A DNA stretch of 64,000 bases, taken from NCBI RefSeq assembly GCF_029846275.1, contig NZ_JARVWS010000004.1:124001-188000 (forward strand), written 5' to 3'. This document shows, one piece after another, positions 25,065 through 33,680 of this stretch. Position 1 is the first letter of the stretch. Every line of letters starts with the position of its first letter. Made by a program: the position numbers and the translations under genes. The notes below the pieces were generated by a model that worked only from the letters and a program-made list of their open reading frames with translations, was not told the origin of the DNA and did no database searches. This stretch comes from Nocardioides sp. CER19 (GTDB taxonomy: Bacteria; Actinomycetota; Actinomycetes; Propionibacteriales; Nocardioidaceae).

Positions 25065-25071
25065 GGGCCGT

Positions 25072-26205
25072 CTACGGACGGAAGCCGGCGGCGTTCTCGC
25101 CGAGCCATCGCAGCGCCTGCGGCATCAGCCCGATCCACACCGAGTCGCGGTGTCCGGCGTTCTGCAGGACCACGGCACGTACGGCGGTCGGCTTCCGCGT
25201 GGCGCCCAGGAGCCGGGCGCTGGAGTTGTAGCTGACCGGGTCGGCGTGGGAGGTCTCCACCCACAGCGACACGGGAGGCGCCTGGCGGGCGACCGTCTGC
25301 GACAGGTCGTAGCGCCTGCCCAGCCGGCTGGTGGGGCCGAACGGCTCGTAGAACGGCCCGAAGTCGGGTCTGAAGTAGCCGCCCAGCACGATCCCGGAGC
25401 CGTACTGCGCCGGGTGCAGGATCGTCGCCATGGCGGCGTCGAACCCGCCGGCGGAGTAGCCGATCGTGGCCCAGGCGGCCCGGTTCGCGACCACGCGGAA
25501 GTGCTGGCCCACCCAGTCCGGGACGTCGCGCGTCAGCCACGTCTCGACCTGGGGTGCACCGGCCGGCCCGTTCACGCCCTCGGTGTCGACGCCGCGCGGG
25601 ATCTCGACGTCCGGCATGACGACGACCGGCGGGCGCAGCTCGTGGGCGCGCACCACCCCGTCGACGATCTGGCCGATGTGGAAGATCTTGACCCAGTTCA
25701 GTGGCTCGCTCGGGTAGCCGTGGAAGGCCTCGAGCACCGGGTAGTGCTCCCGGGTGGCCGACGTGTAGCCCGGGGGCAGCTGGACGAGGACGTGTCCCGT
25801 CAGCCCGCTGAGCGCACCGTGGACGACGTACTTGACCAGCCCGGTGGAGCCCACCGGCCGGGTCAGGGGCGGCGGGTGCGCCGCGACCGACGCAGCGTCG
25901 CCCGTGACCGCGATGCTCGCCGCGCGCCGCTCGCCGCCACCGCGGTGCAGTGAGGTCTGGGCGACGTGGCCCGTGACGGCCCCGCGCAGGTCGCCCCAGC
26001 CGGCGAAGAACAGGTAGCTGGCGTTGAGCTGGGTGGCCGCGGTCAGCAGCACGAGCAGGTTGACCAGCGCCAGGGCGCCGACCCGTCCGGCGACGTGCCA
26101 GGGAGTCGGTCGTGTCAGTCTCGGCCAGAGCACGATGACGGCGAGGAACGCCACGACGGTGAGCACGATGATCCCGTCGAGGAAGAACGAACCGGTGAGT
26201 GACAT
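25072..26205 (-). CDS. Membrane-anchored alpha/beta-hydrolase (esterase D / antigen 85-like)
   Basis: 377 residues. Three membrane helices occupy about 1-85, followed by an extracytoplasmic alpha/beta-hydrolase domain. The nucleophile elbow is GYSAGG (Ser near 235), with VQLPPGYTS and YPVLEAFHGYP as typical esterase D/FbpA-like blocks, and GHRDSVW near the C-terminus carrying the His. An AGGGGGA ribosome site precedes the ATG. In Corynebacteriales such proteins are mycolyltransferases; here an acyl-esterase role is safer. Confidence 0.87.
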   Translation of the reverse strand: MSLTGSFFLDGIIVLTVVAFLAVIVLWPRLTRPTPWHVAGRVGALALVNLLVLLTAATQLNASYLFFAGWGDLRGAVTGHVAQTSLHRGGGERRAASIAVTGDAASVAAHPPPLTRPVGSTGLVKYVVHGALSGLTGHVLVQLPPGYTSATREHYPVLEAFHGYPSEPLNWVKIFHIGQIVDGVVRAHELRPPVVVMPDVEIPRGVDTEGVNGPAGAPQVETWLTRDVPDWVGQHFRVVANRAAWATIGYSAGGFDAAMATILHPAQYGSGIVLGGYFRPDFGPFYEPFGPTSRLGRRYDLSQTVARQAPPVSLWVETSHADPVSYNSSARLLGATRKPTAVRAVVLQNAGHRDSVWIGLMPQALRWLGENAAGFRP

Positions 26206-26289
26206 GCGTGTCCCCCTGGCGCCGGACCTGGCTCCCCCCATGAAAGCGCCGCTGCCTGAGGGCAGGCTGATGACCGGCGAACCGGTTGC

Positions 26290-27156
26290 TCAGCAATCCG
26301 TTGAGGTGCTCGCCTCCACGTCGCCGAAGCGGGCGAGCACGAGGGACGCGCCCACGGCGAGGACGAATCCCCACGCGGCCACCGCTCCCCATCCCGGCCT
26401 CGGGTGGTCGCCCAGGACGACCAAGCCGACCAGGGCCGGCAGCACGGTCTCACCGACCACCAGGGGTGCCGTCGCCTGGACGACCGTTCCCCGCTGGAGC
26501 GCCGTCGCGTACGCCGTCAGGCCGAGCGGCGTCGCCACCAGCAGTGCGTAGAACGCCGGTGCTCCGACGACCGCGCGGACGAGGGCGCCCAGACCGCCGT
26601 CGGTCGCCGACACCGACAGGATCCGCGCGGCCACCGCGACCACGCCGAACCCGAGCCCGCCGACGGCGCCGAGCATCCAGGCACCCTCACGGCCGCCGAC
26701 CCGGGACAGCGGGACGGCGGCGACGACCAGCGCCAGCGCCGCGCCGAGGACCAGCCACTGCGCGCCCGTGCCGAGGAGATGTGCGGCCTGCGGAGCGGCC
26801 GAGAGCCCGACGAGTGCCAGCCCGGCCACCAGGACCACCAGTGCCGCCACCTCGAGCCTCCGCATCCGGAGGCCGACGGTCGCGAACGCCACCACGGCGG
26901 TGACGGCCAGGAAGCTCGCCGTGACCGACTGGACGACATACAGCGGCAGCGTCCGGAGGGCCACCAGTGACAGCACGAAGCCGACGGCGTCGAGGGCAAG
27001 GCCCACCGGGTAGCGCCAGGTCCCCGCGAGCCTGACCAACAGGCGCGGGTCCAGCCGGATCGCCGGCTCCACGCCGGTCGCGGCGGCGGACTGGAGGACC
27101 GAGCCGACCCCGTAGCACAGCGACGTACCGACCGCGCACGCAAGTCCGACGGGCAT
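26290..27156 (-). CDS. DMT-superfamily transporter
   Basis: 288 residues with about nine or ten helices and two EamA-like halves. An N-terminal GTSLCYGVGSVLQSAAA and LYVVQSVTASFLAVTA resemble the actinobacterial EamA/Mg-transporter-NIPA-like group. A second protein of the same type is at 41881-42837. Function unknown. TACCGT ends five bases before the ATG, suggesting leaderless initiation. Confidence 0.88.
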   Translation of the reverse strand: MPVGLACAVGTSLCYGVGSVLQSAAATGVEPAIRLDPRLLVRLAGTWRYPVGLALDAVGFVLSLVALRTLPLYVVQSVTASFLAVTAVVAFATVGLRMRRLEVAALVVLVAGLALVGLSAAPQAAHLLGTGAQWLVLGAALALVVAAVPLSRVGGREGAWMLGAVGGLGFGVVAVAARILSVSATDGGLGALVRAVVGAPAFYALLVATPLGLTAYATALQRGTVVQATAPLVVGETVLPALVGLVVLGDHPRPGWGAVAAWGFVLAVGASLVLARFGDVEASTSTDC

Positions 27157-27245
27157 GGCTTACGGTACGGCGGCGGCTTCATCCAACCGTCATGTGGCGC
27201 GACGCATAGTGGCCGCGTCAACCACGAGTGCGGAACGGAGATCCG

Positions 27246-29045
27246 ATGACTGCCCTGTCCCCGGAGGCGGGTCACCGCGAGAACAGCCTCGCGCGGGCCA
27301 CGCGGCGGAGGGCCAGACATCGGGTCCCGCGGGCCCTCGCCGCCCTGGGCACGCCGAAGACCATCTCGCGGCTCGTGTGGCTCGTCGGCGTCGTCGCGGT
27401 CATCAGCGCCGCGTCCCCCGCCTTCCACAGCCGCGTGCTGCTGGTGACCGGCACCGTCCCGCCGGTGTTCCCCGCGGCGGCCACGACCGGCACGCTCGCC
27501 GCCGGCGTGGTGCTGATGCTCCTGGCGACAGGCCTTCGGCGGGGGAAGTACCGCGCGTGGCTGCTGGCCACGGTGCTGACCGCCTTCGCGACGATCGCGC
27601 ACCTGGTCAAGGGCCTGGACGTCGAGGAGGCCACGCTGACGGCGTCGGTCTTCGCGTTGCTGGTGTCGGCACGGCACCGCTTCCGCGCGCGCCCCGATCC
27701 GCGGTCGCCACGCCGTATCGCCGCGGTGGTGGTCCTCGGGATCCCCCTCGCAGCCTTCCTCGGGTTCGTCTGGATCAGCGTCGACCTCGACGGGCTCGCC
27801 CCCAGCACCACGGTGCACGCCAAGCTCACCGAGGCCTTCCTCGGACTGGTCGGTGTCCCGGGCCCGGTCTCGTTCGTCGAGCCGGGCATGGCGGCGCGTA
27901 CGTCGGCGGGGCTCGCCGTGCTGGGCGCGGCCCTGGTGCTGCTGCTCGTCGTCGTGGCGCTCCAGCCGGCGGCCGGCCCTCACCGGCTCGACCTCGCGGA
28001 ACGCGAAGGCGTCCGCAGCCTGCTGGGCCGGTGGGGTGCCGTCGACTCGCTCTCGTGGTTCGCGCTGCGCGAGGACCGGGCGGTGATCTTCTCGCCGAGC
28101 CGCAAGGCGGCGGTCAGCTATCGCATCGTCGGGGGCGTCTCACTGGCGGCCGGCGACCCGCTCGGCGACCCGGAGGCCTGGCCCGGTGCGATCGCGGCCT
28201 GGCTCCAGGAGGCGGACTCCTACGGATGGCGTCCGGCCGTGCTGGGCGCCAGCGAACAGGGCGCGGAGGCGTACTACCGCGCCGGCCTCGACGCCTTGGA
28301 GCTCGGCGACGAGGCCGTCCTCCAGACGGCCGACTTCACGACGGAGGGCCGCCGCATGCGGGTGGTCCGTCAGGCGGTGACCCGGTGCCGGCGCGCCGGC
28401 CTGAGCACCACCTGCAACCGCGTCGGCGACCTGGACGAGGCCACCCGCAGCGCGCTCCTGGCCAGCGCGGAGGCGTGGCGCGACGGCGAGGTCGAGCGCG
28501 GGTTCTCCATGGCCCTGGGCAGGCTGGCCGACCCCGAGGACGGGGACGCCGTGGTGGTGCTGTGCCGCGACGCCTCCGGTCGGCTCCGCGGCCTCCTCCA
28601 GCTGGTGCCGTGGGGCGACGACGGCCTCTCGCTCGACGTCATGCGCCGCGACCGCTCCAGCGAGAACGGCATCATCGAGCTGATGGTCGCCGACCTGATG
28701 GCGCAGGCGCCTGCCCTGGGCGTCGCTCGCGTCTCGCTCAACTTCGCCGTCTTCCGCCACGTGTTCGCGCGTGGCGAGCGCCTCGGCGCCGGACCCGTCC
28801 TGCGTCTGTGGCGGGCGATCCTGGTGCAGGCGTCGCGCTTCTGGCAGATCGAGTCGCTCTACCGCGCCAACGCCAAGTTCCAGCCGGAGTGGGTGCCGCG
28901 GTTCGTCTGCTTCAGGGCCGTGGGCGACCTGCCCAGCGTGTCCGTGGCCGTGCTCCGCGCCGAGGCGTTCCTCGTCGCGCCGGCGTGGTGGCGCAACCTG
29001 GGACAGCGCGCGCGGGAGCGCGGGTCCGTCGACGGGGTGGCCTGA
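27246..29045 (+). CDS. DUF2156 / MprF-LysX N-terminal-type phosphatidylglycerol aminoacyltransferase-like protein
   Basis: 599 residues. Residues ~40-245 hold about six membrane helices; ~255-590 form the GNAT-like DUF2156 domain (RWGAVDSLSWFALREDRAV, AGDPLGDPEAW, ERGFSMALGR, LSLDVMRRD), as in the N-terminal part of mycobacterial LysX and in MprF. These transfer an amino acid from aminoacyl-tRNA to phosphatidylglycerol, changing surface charge. LysX carries a fused lysyl-tRNA synthetase, which is absent here. GGAG sits six bases before the ATG. Confidence 0.9.
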   Translation: MTALSPEAGHRENSLARATRRRARHRVPRALAALGTPKTISRLVWLVGVVAVISAASPAFHSRVLLVTGTVPPVFPAAATTGTLAAGVVLMLLATGLRRGKYRAWLLATVLTAFATIAHLVKGLDVEEATLTASVFALLVSARHRFRARPDPRSPRRIAAVVVLGIPLAAFLGFVWISVDLDGLAPSTTVHAKLTEAFLGLVGVPGPVSFVEPGMAARTSAGLAVLGAALVLLLVVVALQPAAGPHRLDLAEREGVRSLLGRWGAVDSLSWFALREDRAVIFSPSRKAAVSYRIVGGVSLAAGDPLGDPEAWPGAIAAWLQEADSYGWRPAVLGASEQGAEAYYRAGLDALELGDEAVLQTADFTTEGRRMRVVRQAVTRCRRAGLSTTCNRVGDLDEATRSALLASAEAWRDGEVERGFSMALGRLADPEDGDAVVVLCRDASGRLRGLLQLVPWGDDGLSLDVMRRDRSSENGIIELMVADLMAQAPALGVARVSLNFAVFRHVFARGERLGAGPVLRLWRAILVQASRFWQIESLYRANAKFQPEWVPRFVCFRAVGDLPSVSVAVLRAEAFLVAPAWWRNLGQRARERGSVDGVA

Positions 29046-29064
29046 GCGTTCCGCCATCCGCCGG

Positions 29065-29733
29065 TCAGCGTCGGCCGCCGTCGACGTGGATCGTCTGGCC
29101 GTCGACGAACCCCGAGCGCATCAGCCAGATCGCTGCCTCGACGACGTCGTCCAGGTCGCCGTACCGCCCGACGAGGGTCTGCCCGGCCGCCCCGGCGAGG
29201 AAGCCCGACTTCGCCTCGCCCTTGCTGTCCCAGGCGCCGCTGTCGATGACGCCCGGCGCGATCGCGTTGACCCGGACCGGGGCGAGGTTCGCGGCGAGGT
29301 GGCGCGCGGCGAAGTCGACCGCGCCGTTGGTCACGCCCTTGACGGTCGACCCCGGTCCGGGTCGCCAGCCGACGACGCCGGCGAACAGGGTCATCGAGCG
29401 GCGGATCTCGACGTGCTTCGCGACGAGCATGGGTCCGATCACCTTGGCCTCGAACGCGGCGACGATCCGGTCGCGGTCCAGCTCGGCGATCGGGACATCG
29501 TGAGGGAGCGAGCCGAGGGTCACGACGTGGTCGACCGCGCCGAGCTGCTCGGCGGCGGCTGCGATCGACGCCTCGTCCGTGAGGTCGATCCGTACGGCGC
29601 CCTCGATCGTCGACGGCTCACGCGCGCCGACCACCACGTCCATGCCTTCGTGCCGAGCCCGCTCCGCGATGGCCGCGCCGATGCCCCGACCGCCGCCGAT
29701 CACCAGGAGTCGCTGTCCGTGTAGTTCAGTCAT
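29065..29733 (-). CDS. Short-chain dehydrogenase/reductase lacking the canonical catalytic Tyr/Ser
   Basis: 222 residues with SDR fold: GGGRGIG at 13-19, NAG-region replaced by TLGSLPHD, and C-terminal DGQTIHVDGGRR. The active-site stretch reads GPGSTVKGVTNGA, so the expected YxxxK appears as GxxxK and the expected Ser strand reads TLFAGVVG. NAD(P) binding looks intact but classical catalysis is doubtful. It is divergent from an HxlR regulator with a palindrome between them. Confidence 0.87.
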   Translation of the reverse strand: MTELHGQRLLVIGGGRGIGAAIAERARHEGMDVVVGAREPSTIEGAVRIDLTDEASIAAAAEQLGAVDHVVTLGSLPHDVPIAELDRDRIVAAFEAKVIGPMLVAKHVEIRRSMTLFAGVVGWRPGPGSTVKGVTNGAVDFAARHLAANLAPVRVNAIAPGVIDSGAWDSKGEAKSGFLAGAAGQTLVGRYGDLDDVVEAAIWLMRSGFVDGQTIHVDGGRR

Positions 29734-29742
29734 GCGAGCGAC

Positions 29743-29759
29743 GGTATGCTTTTGATACC
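29743..29759. promoter_or_regulatory. Palindrome in SDR/HxlR intergenic region
   Basis: GGTAT-gcttttg-ATACC, a 5-bp inverted repeat with a 7-base spacer, lies 10 bases from the SDR start and 30 before the HxlR start. It is the likely HxlR operator and overlaps the probable promoters of both genes. Confidence 0.55.
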
Positions 29760-29789
29760 GAGTTACTGCAAGGGAACCGGAGGATCCCG

Positions 29790-30149
29790 ATGGGCTACAA
29801 CGTGATGGCTCGCACCTGTCCCTCCCGCGTCGTGCTCCACCGGATCGGCGCCCGCTGGACGGTGTTCGTCGTGAACGCGCTCGAGCACGGCCCGAAGCGC
29901 TTCGTCGAGCTCAAGACCCACATCCAGGGCATCACCCCGAAGGTCCTCACCGAGACGCTGCGAACCCTCGAGCGCGACGGCCTCGTCCTCCGCACCGACC
30001 ACGAGGAGAACCCGCCGCGCGTCGAGTACGAGCTCACAGAGCTGGGCCGCTCGCTCCTGGAGCCGCTCCGTGCGGTGCGCCGCTGGGCCGAGGCACACGT
30101 GCCCGAGATCGAGGCCGCGAACGCCGCGGCGGCCGCTAGGGAGTCCTGA
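29790..30149 (+). CDS. HxlR-family winged-helix regulator
   Basis: 119 residues. RTCPSRVVLHRIGARWTVFV carries the conserved N-terminal Cys and the first helix of the HxlR fold; FVELKTHIQGITPKVLTETLRTLERDGLV is the winged helix. A Cys at residue 10 is used for redox or electrophile sensing in several relatives (QorR/YodB type). GGAGGATCCCG precedes the ATG. Divergent from the SDR, so it probably represses it in response to an oxidant or electrophile (inference). Confidence 0.92.
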   Translation: MGYNVMARTCPSRVVLHRIGARWTVFVVNALEHGPKRFVELKTHIQGITPKVLTETLRTLERDGLVLRTDHEENPPRVEYELTELGRSLLEPLRAVRRWAEAHVPEIEAANAAAAARES

Positions 30150-30285
30150 CGCGGCGCGATCGGATCTGCCCTCCCGAGGCCAGCATGCGCGCCGCACCGG
30201 CAGCACCGACCAGCAGCCTCACGGCCATCCCGGGGAGTGTCGCCGACGGTCTGACATTCCGGGTGCCATCGGCCACAATCAGCCC

Positions 30286-30774
30286 GTGACCGGTCCCGTG
30301 CCCTCTGCGTCGCCGCGACCCGCGAGCTCAGCGACACCGGGCACGGTCTCTGTTGCCGCGGCCGTGACGATCGCTGCGGCAGCTGTCACCGGGATGGCCC
30401 TGCTGTTCATCGCGGTCGGGTTCGTCGTCGTGGGCCGCGCCCTCCTCGACGACTTCGACGAGGCAGACTCCGTCGTGCCCTGGTTCTTCAGCATCGTCGG
30501 AACACTGCTCGCCTTGTGCACGATCGCCGTCGTCGCATCCCTGGGGCTACTGAGGCGTCGCCGCTGGGCCTGGTGGACGCTGCTCGCGCTCTGCCCGATC
30601 ACGGCCGGGCTCGGCGTCGTCTCCGGCTACTACCTGCTGCCACTGGGCGTGGCGGCCGCAGCCTCCACCGTCTTCGTCCTGCTGCTCCTCCCCGCGACCC
30701 GCGCGTGGACGTCGGACTCCGGGCCATTCGTCGACGGCCACCCCGTTCGGGACCGTCCCTCCGAGCTGTGTTGA
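30286..30774 (+). CDS. Hypothetical four-helix membrane protein
   Basis: 162 residues, with membrane helices near 25-50, 68-90, 98-115 and 118-140; RRRRWAWWTLLALCPIT is a short basic loop entering a helix. No family recognised. CACAAT ends exactly six bases before the GTG, suggesting leaderless initiation. Confidence 0.68.
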   Translation: MTGPVPSASPRPASSATPGTVSVAAAVTIAAAAVTGMALLFIAVGFVVVGRALLDDFDEADSVVPWFFSIVGTLLALCTIAVVASLGLLRRRRWAWWTLLALCPITAGLGVVSGYYLLPLGVAAAASTVFVLLLLPATRAWTSDSGPFVDGHPVRDRPSELC

Positions 30775-30799
30775 CCTGCCGAGGATCCAGTCTCGGACT

Positions 30800-31648
30800 G
30801 TGTCTGGTCTTGCCGAGCGGCCGCTAGCCGCACGGAGTCGGTTCGACCGGCCCACGTCAGTCGCTTTCATCGGCGTCGGTTTGGCGTGGCTCCTGGTGAT
30901 CTCGCCGCCCGGGGGCGGCGACGGGATGGAGGACGTGGTCTTCTTCCTCATCGGAACGGCTTACCTGGTTCTGGGTGGCCTCTGGACGGCCTCGAGCGCG
31001 ATGCGGACGCCGAACACCGCCTGGGAGCAGGTCATCGTCCCCGGCGTTCTCTGGGTGCTCACGGTCGTCTTCTGGACCGTGGTGTGGTTCAACCTCGGGA
31101 TCACGGCGGCGCACGATCCCGACACGGCGTACTTGGTCAACGGTGTCTCGCTGCCGGAGGACATCGGCCGTGGGCTGTTCGCTGGCACCGTGTCGTTCCT
31201 GATGTGGCTGGCGCCGTCCGTGGGGTTGAGGAGTGCCCGGCGCTGGATCCAGCCTGGGTGGCCCGCTCTCAGACGTCGAACAGCGTCGGCTGATCACCCT
31301 TGGGGAGGCTGCTGCCGCCGCGCGGACCTGGCCGCTCGGATCCTGAGCAAGCAGCTCGACATCGGCATCGCTCAGCGTCGGGTTCGACGCGATCGATCCG
31401 CGAACCGTCGGATGCGGGTCCCGTGCCAACGCCGCCACGACGGTCACGTCCTCGGTCACTTCCGCCAGTCGTTCGCGCACCGAGTGGGCGGGCTCGTGCA
31501 TCGAGCCGAATCAACCGTTCCGCGTCGTCGCCTTGGGCAGAATGACCTGCATGAGCTCGTGGGGGCCAGGGGCCTTCTCCAACGACGAGGCGGCCGACGT
31601 ACGCGACGAGTACCGCGCCCTGCTCGAGAACAAGGTCCCCGACGGTGA
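30800..31648 (+). CDS. Hypothetical membrane protein with abnormal C-terminal read-through
   Basis: The first ~150 residues have four good membrane helices (FIGVGLAWLLVISP, VFFLIGTAYLVLGGLW, VLWVLTVVFWTVVWFNLG, SFLMWLAPSVGL) and end in a basic tail at about nucleotide 31260. The frame then stays open to 31648 through basic, low-complexity residues that are antisense to a repeat-protein fragment, so the natural stop appears to be lost. The membrane part is credible; the C-terminal 130 residues probably are not a native domain. Confidence 0.5.
   Translation: MSGLAERPLAARSRFDRPTSVAFIGVGLAWLLVISPPGGGDGMEDVVFFLIGTAYLVLGGLWTASSAMRTPNTAWEQVIVPGVLWVLTVVFWTVVWFNLGITAAHDPDTAYLVNGVSLPEDIGRGLFAGTVSFLMWLAPSVGLRSARRWIQPGWPALRRRTASADHPWGGCCRRADLAARILSKQLDIGIAQRRVRRDRSANRRMRVPCQRRHDGHVLGHFRQSFAHRVGGLVHRAESTVPRRRLGQNDLHELVGARGLLQRRGGRRTRRVPRPAREQGPRR
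31269..31501 (-). pseudogene. LRV/HEAT-like repeat protein fragment
   Basis: Read from 31501 on the minus strand the sequence gives VVAALARDPHPTVRGSIAS, then NPTLSDADVELLAQDPSGQV, i.e. two to three units of the leucine-rich-variant pattern. The frame then runs without a stop into the neighbouring membrane gene, whereas a plausible end, KGDQPTLFDV followed by a stop at 31269, is in another frame. This suggests a frameshift near 31290-31310 in a short repeat-protein gene. No ribosome site is seen before the ATG. Confidence 0.35.
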
Positions 31649-32377
31649 GGCCACCCGGCATGTGATCGCAGGGTTCGCGACGTCCGCCGGGATCGACGAC
31701 CCCAACCTCTGGATCGCGCTCGCGGCATCCCAACAGGAGCTCGGACGTCTCGACGACGACGTCAGAAGGCGCGCGATGCAGTTGATCGACTCCGGTGAGG
31801 CGCTGCGGTCGTGGCTCGAAGGCGAGGGCACGTGGATCAGCCCGGGCAGAGCCCGGCACCTGCTCGAACGGTCGCCCGTCGCCAAGCGGTCCTGGCCGAG
31901 CTGCGGGCGCGGCTCACTGGTCCACAGCCAGCGCCGAAGCGGGTCCGCAGACCGCGGCAGCATGTCACCGACCTGGAGCCCGGCGATGTCCTCTCCTTCA
32001 CCGTCGGAGCGGAGACCGCACTCTTTCGCGTGTTGCGTGTCGACCGCGATCGGACCGGGACCGTCCCGGTCGTGGGGTGGCTGGACTGGGAGGGCACCGA
32101 GCCACCCGACGGCGAGGCCATTCGCCGGCTTGCCGTACGCGTCCAGGATGACGTCGATCTGGCCCGTTACGACATGCCCAGAGCGCCCCGGCCGCTCATC
32201 GACCGCCTCCTCACGCCGATGCCGCGGGGAAAGGACTGGCGTGCGGCAGGGTTCGTACTCGCTGCCCGGGTACCCCCAGTTCCCGAGGATGCGACACGCG
32301 AGTCGTGGGGCGGCATGCACTGGGAGAGCCTGGCCTTCGACATCGTCCACCGGCTGGGCGGCCACGAGCTGACCTAG
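31551..32377 (+). pseudogene. Frameshifted gene, DUF4259-like N-terminus
   Basis: The first part, MSSWGPGAFSNDEAADVRDE, continues in one frame to about 31885 (helical, ending SPGRARHLLE). The natural continuation, AVLAELRARLTGPQPAPKR, then EPGDVLSFTVGAETALFRVL, down to FDIVHRLGGHELT and a stop at 32377, is in the -1 frame. Both parts show good coding bias and join near 31880-31892, best explained by loss of one base. It is either a recent pseudogene or a sequencing error. The intact protein would have about 275 residues; its start resembles DUF4259 proteins. Confidence 0.75.
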
Positions 32378-32523
32378 GAGTCCGCCTGGCCCGCGCCAGA
32401 TCCTGGGCGTGGCCGCCTGCGATCAGTCGACTTCTTCGATGCGAGTCAGGACCAGTCGGTCGTCGCTGGTGCGCCGGTAGATGTCGACGTTCGCGGGGGC
32501 GAGCGGACCGCTCGTGCACGGCG

Positions 32524-32844
32524 TCAGTCAGGCTTGATCACCATCGAGCGGATCTGGTCGCCCTGGACCTCGAACGCGATGTCACTCGTGCCGTTGAACC
32601 CGTCACCGCGCACATCGAGCGTGACGACGTACCCCTCGCCGTCCTGACGCGTGCGGAGCGCCGCGAACCGGGTGTTCTTGCCGATGTTGTCCGTGTGGTC
32701 CCACGACGCCACCCCGTCGCGGCCGTGGAACTTCCGACCCCAGTCCTCGAGGTAGGCGTCCTCGGTGAAGGCTGCGACGAAGGCAGCATGATCACCCGCG
32801 TTCGTCGCCTCGATCATCCGCTGGACAGCCGCCGGGGTCTCCAT
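32524..32844 (-). CDS. SnoaL-like / NTF2-fold small protein
   Basis: 106 residues: METPAAVQRMIEATNAGDHA, then FTEDAYLEDWGRKFHGRDGV match the SnoaL/NTF2 fold (cystatin-like barrel with a conserved Trp-Gly-Arg segment). Members are ketosteroid isomerase-like, often with unknown substrates. Ends MVIKPD. Its upstream region abuts the MerR-type promoter at 32885-32916, transcribed the other way. Confidence 0.82.
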   Translation of the reverse strand: METPAAVQRMIEATNAGDHAAFVAAFTEDAYLEDWGRKFHGRDGVASWDHTDNIGKNTRFAALRTRQDGEGYVVTLDVRGDGFNGTSDIAFEVQGDQIRSMVIKPD

Positions 32845-32884
32845 GGGCCCGATGCTGCCATGTGGACGACATCGAGATCGCGTC

Positions 32885-32916
32885 TTGCATCCGGTACTCA
32901 GGTCCGGGTTTACCGT
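32885..32916 (+). promoter_or_regulatory. MerR-type promoter with long spacer
   Basis: TTGCAT (32885-32890) and TTACCG/TACCGT (32910-32916) are separated by 19-20 bases, the overlong spacer typical of MerR-activated promoters. The spacer contains the dyad CCGGtactCAggtCCGG. The predicted transcript would begin at the GTG at 32923, so the message is leaderless. Confidence 0.65.
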
Positions 32917-32922
32917 CATCGC

Positions 32923-33246
32923 GTGGAAGACGTGATGACGACCGAGGCGTGCACCCTGCCGACCGCGGAACGCCCCTTGCGGCTGGCGGAGTTCGACGCG
33001 CTGTTCGCGTCGTCCGCGCGCAGCGTGGTCCGCCGTGACCTCGAGGTGCAGATCCACCTGACTGGGGCCGAGGGGCTGCTCGAGTCGGCACGGGACCTCG
33101 CCGAGCGGGAGACGGCCTGTTGCTCGTTCTTCACGTTCGCAGTGGAGGGAACCGACGACGACTTCACGATGTCGATCTCGGCGCCGCGGGAGCGACGCGA
33201 CATCCTCGACGCTCTGGCGACCCGGGCGAAGGAGGGGTCGGCATGA
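32923..33246 (+). CDS. Small Cys-Cys protein of a MerR operon
   Basis: 107 residues. Begins MEDVMTTEACTLPTAERPLR and has a conserved-looking AEFDALFASS, then ARDLAERETACCSFFTF with adjacent cysteines (near 70-71), followed by a beta-rich end. Cys9 may join them as a metal ligand. I recall similar unnamed proteins beside MerR genes in actinobacteria but no described function. The GTG start is leaderless under the MerR-type promoter; the stop overlaps the MerR ATG. Confidence 0.8.
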   Translation: MEDVMTTEACTLPTAERPLRLAEFDALFASSARSVVRRDLEVQIHLTGAEGLLESARDLAERETACCSFFTFAVEGTDDDFTMSISAPRERRDILDALATRAKEGSA

Positions 33247-33680
33247 GCCTGCGTGCGAGCCAGGTGGCCGATGCGGCAGGGGTGAACCGGGAGACCCTGC
33301 GCTACTACGAGCGCCGTGGGCTCCTGGCCGCCCCGGACCGCAGCCCCGGCGGTCACCGGATGTACGACGAGCAGGCGGTCGTGACCCTGCGCGTCATCAA
33401 GGCCGCCCAGCGGCTGGGGTTCACCCTGGACGAGGTCGCCGATCTCATCGAGGTCGGCCGTCGCCGCGGCCGCGACTCGAGCCTGCAGGCGCGAGCGGCC
33501 GAGAAGCTCGTCGAGGTCGAGGCGCGCATCGAGGACCTCATCCTGATCAGGACCAACCTCCGGGCGGCCATCGCAGCCGGCTGCGACGACCTGCACCAGT
33601 GCGCGAGCAGCGACTGCTGCCCCATCCCGTTCGTCGACCTGGCCGACGTCACGACTCCCGAGAGGACCAGCCCCCGATGA
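33243..33680 (+). CDS. MerR-family regulator, heavy-metal type
   Basis: 145 residues. N-terminal HTH with ASQVADAAGVNRETLRYYER, dimerisation helix about 80-115, and a metal-binding end with AGCDDLHQCASSDCCPIPF: Cys at four places, spaced like mercury- or zinc-sensing MerR proteins. Overlaps the upstream small gene (ATGA) and the following membrane gene (ATGA), making a three-gene message controlled by the promoter at 32885-32916. Confidence 0.93.
   Translation: MSLRASQVADAAGVNRETLRYYERRGLLAAPDRSPGGHRMYDEQAVVTLRVIKAAQRLGFTLDEVADLIEVGRRRGRDSSLQARAAEKLVEVEARIEDLILIRTNLRAAIAAGCDDLHQCASSDCCPIPFVDLADVTTPERTSPR

Noticed and set aside
31269..31859. Minus-strand open frame of 196 codons
   Set aside because: Most is antisense to the DUF4259-like gene; only its last dozen codons (KGDQPTLFDV) may belong to the LRV fragment.
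32423..32523. Short minus-strand stretch ANVDIYRRTSDDRLVLTRIE ending in a stop
   Set aside because: Looks like a C-terminal gene stub but is only about 33 codons and has no start; too short to annotate.
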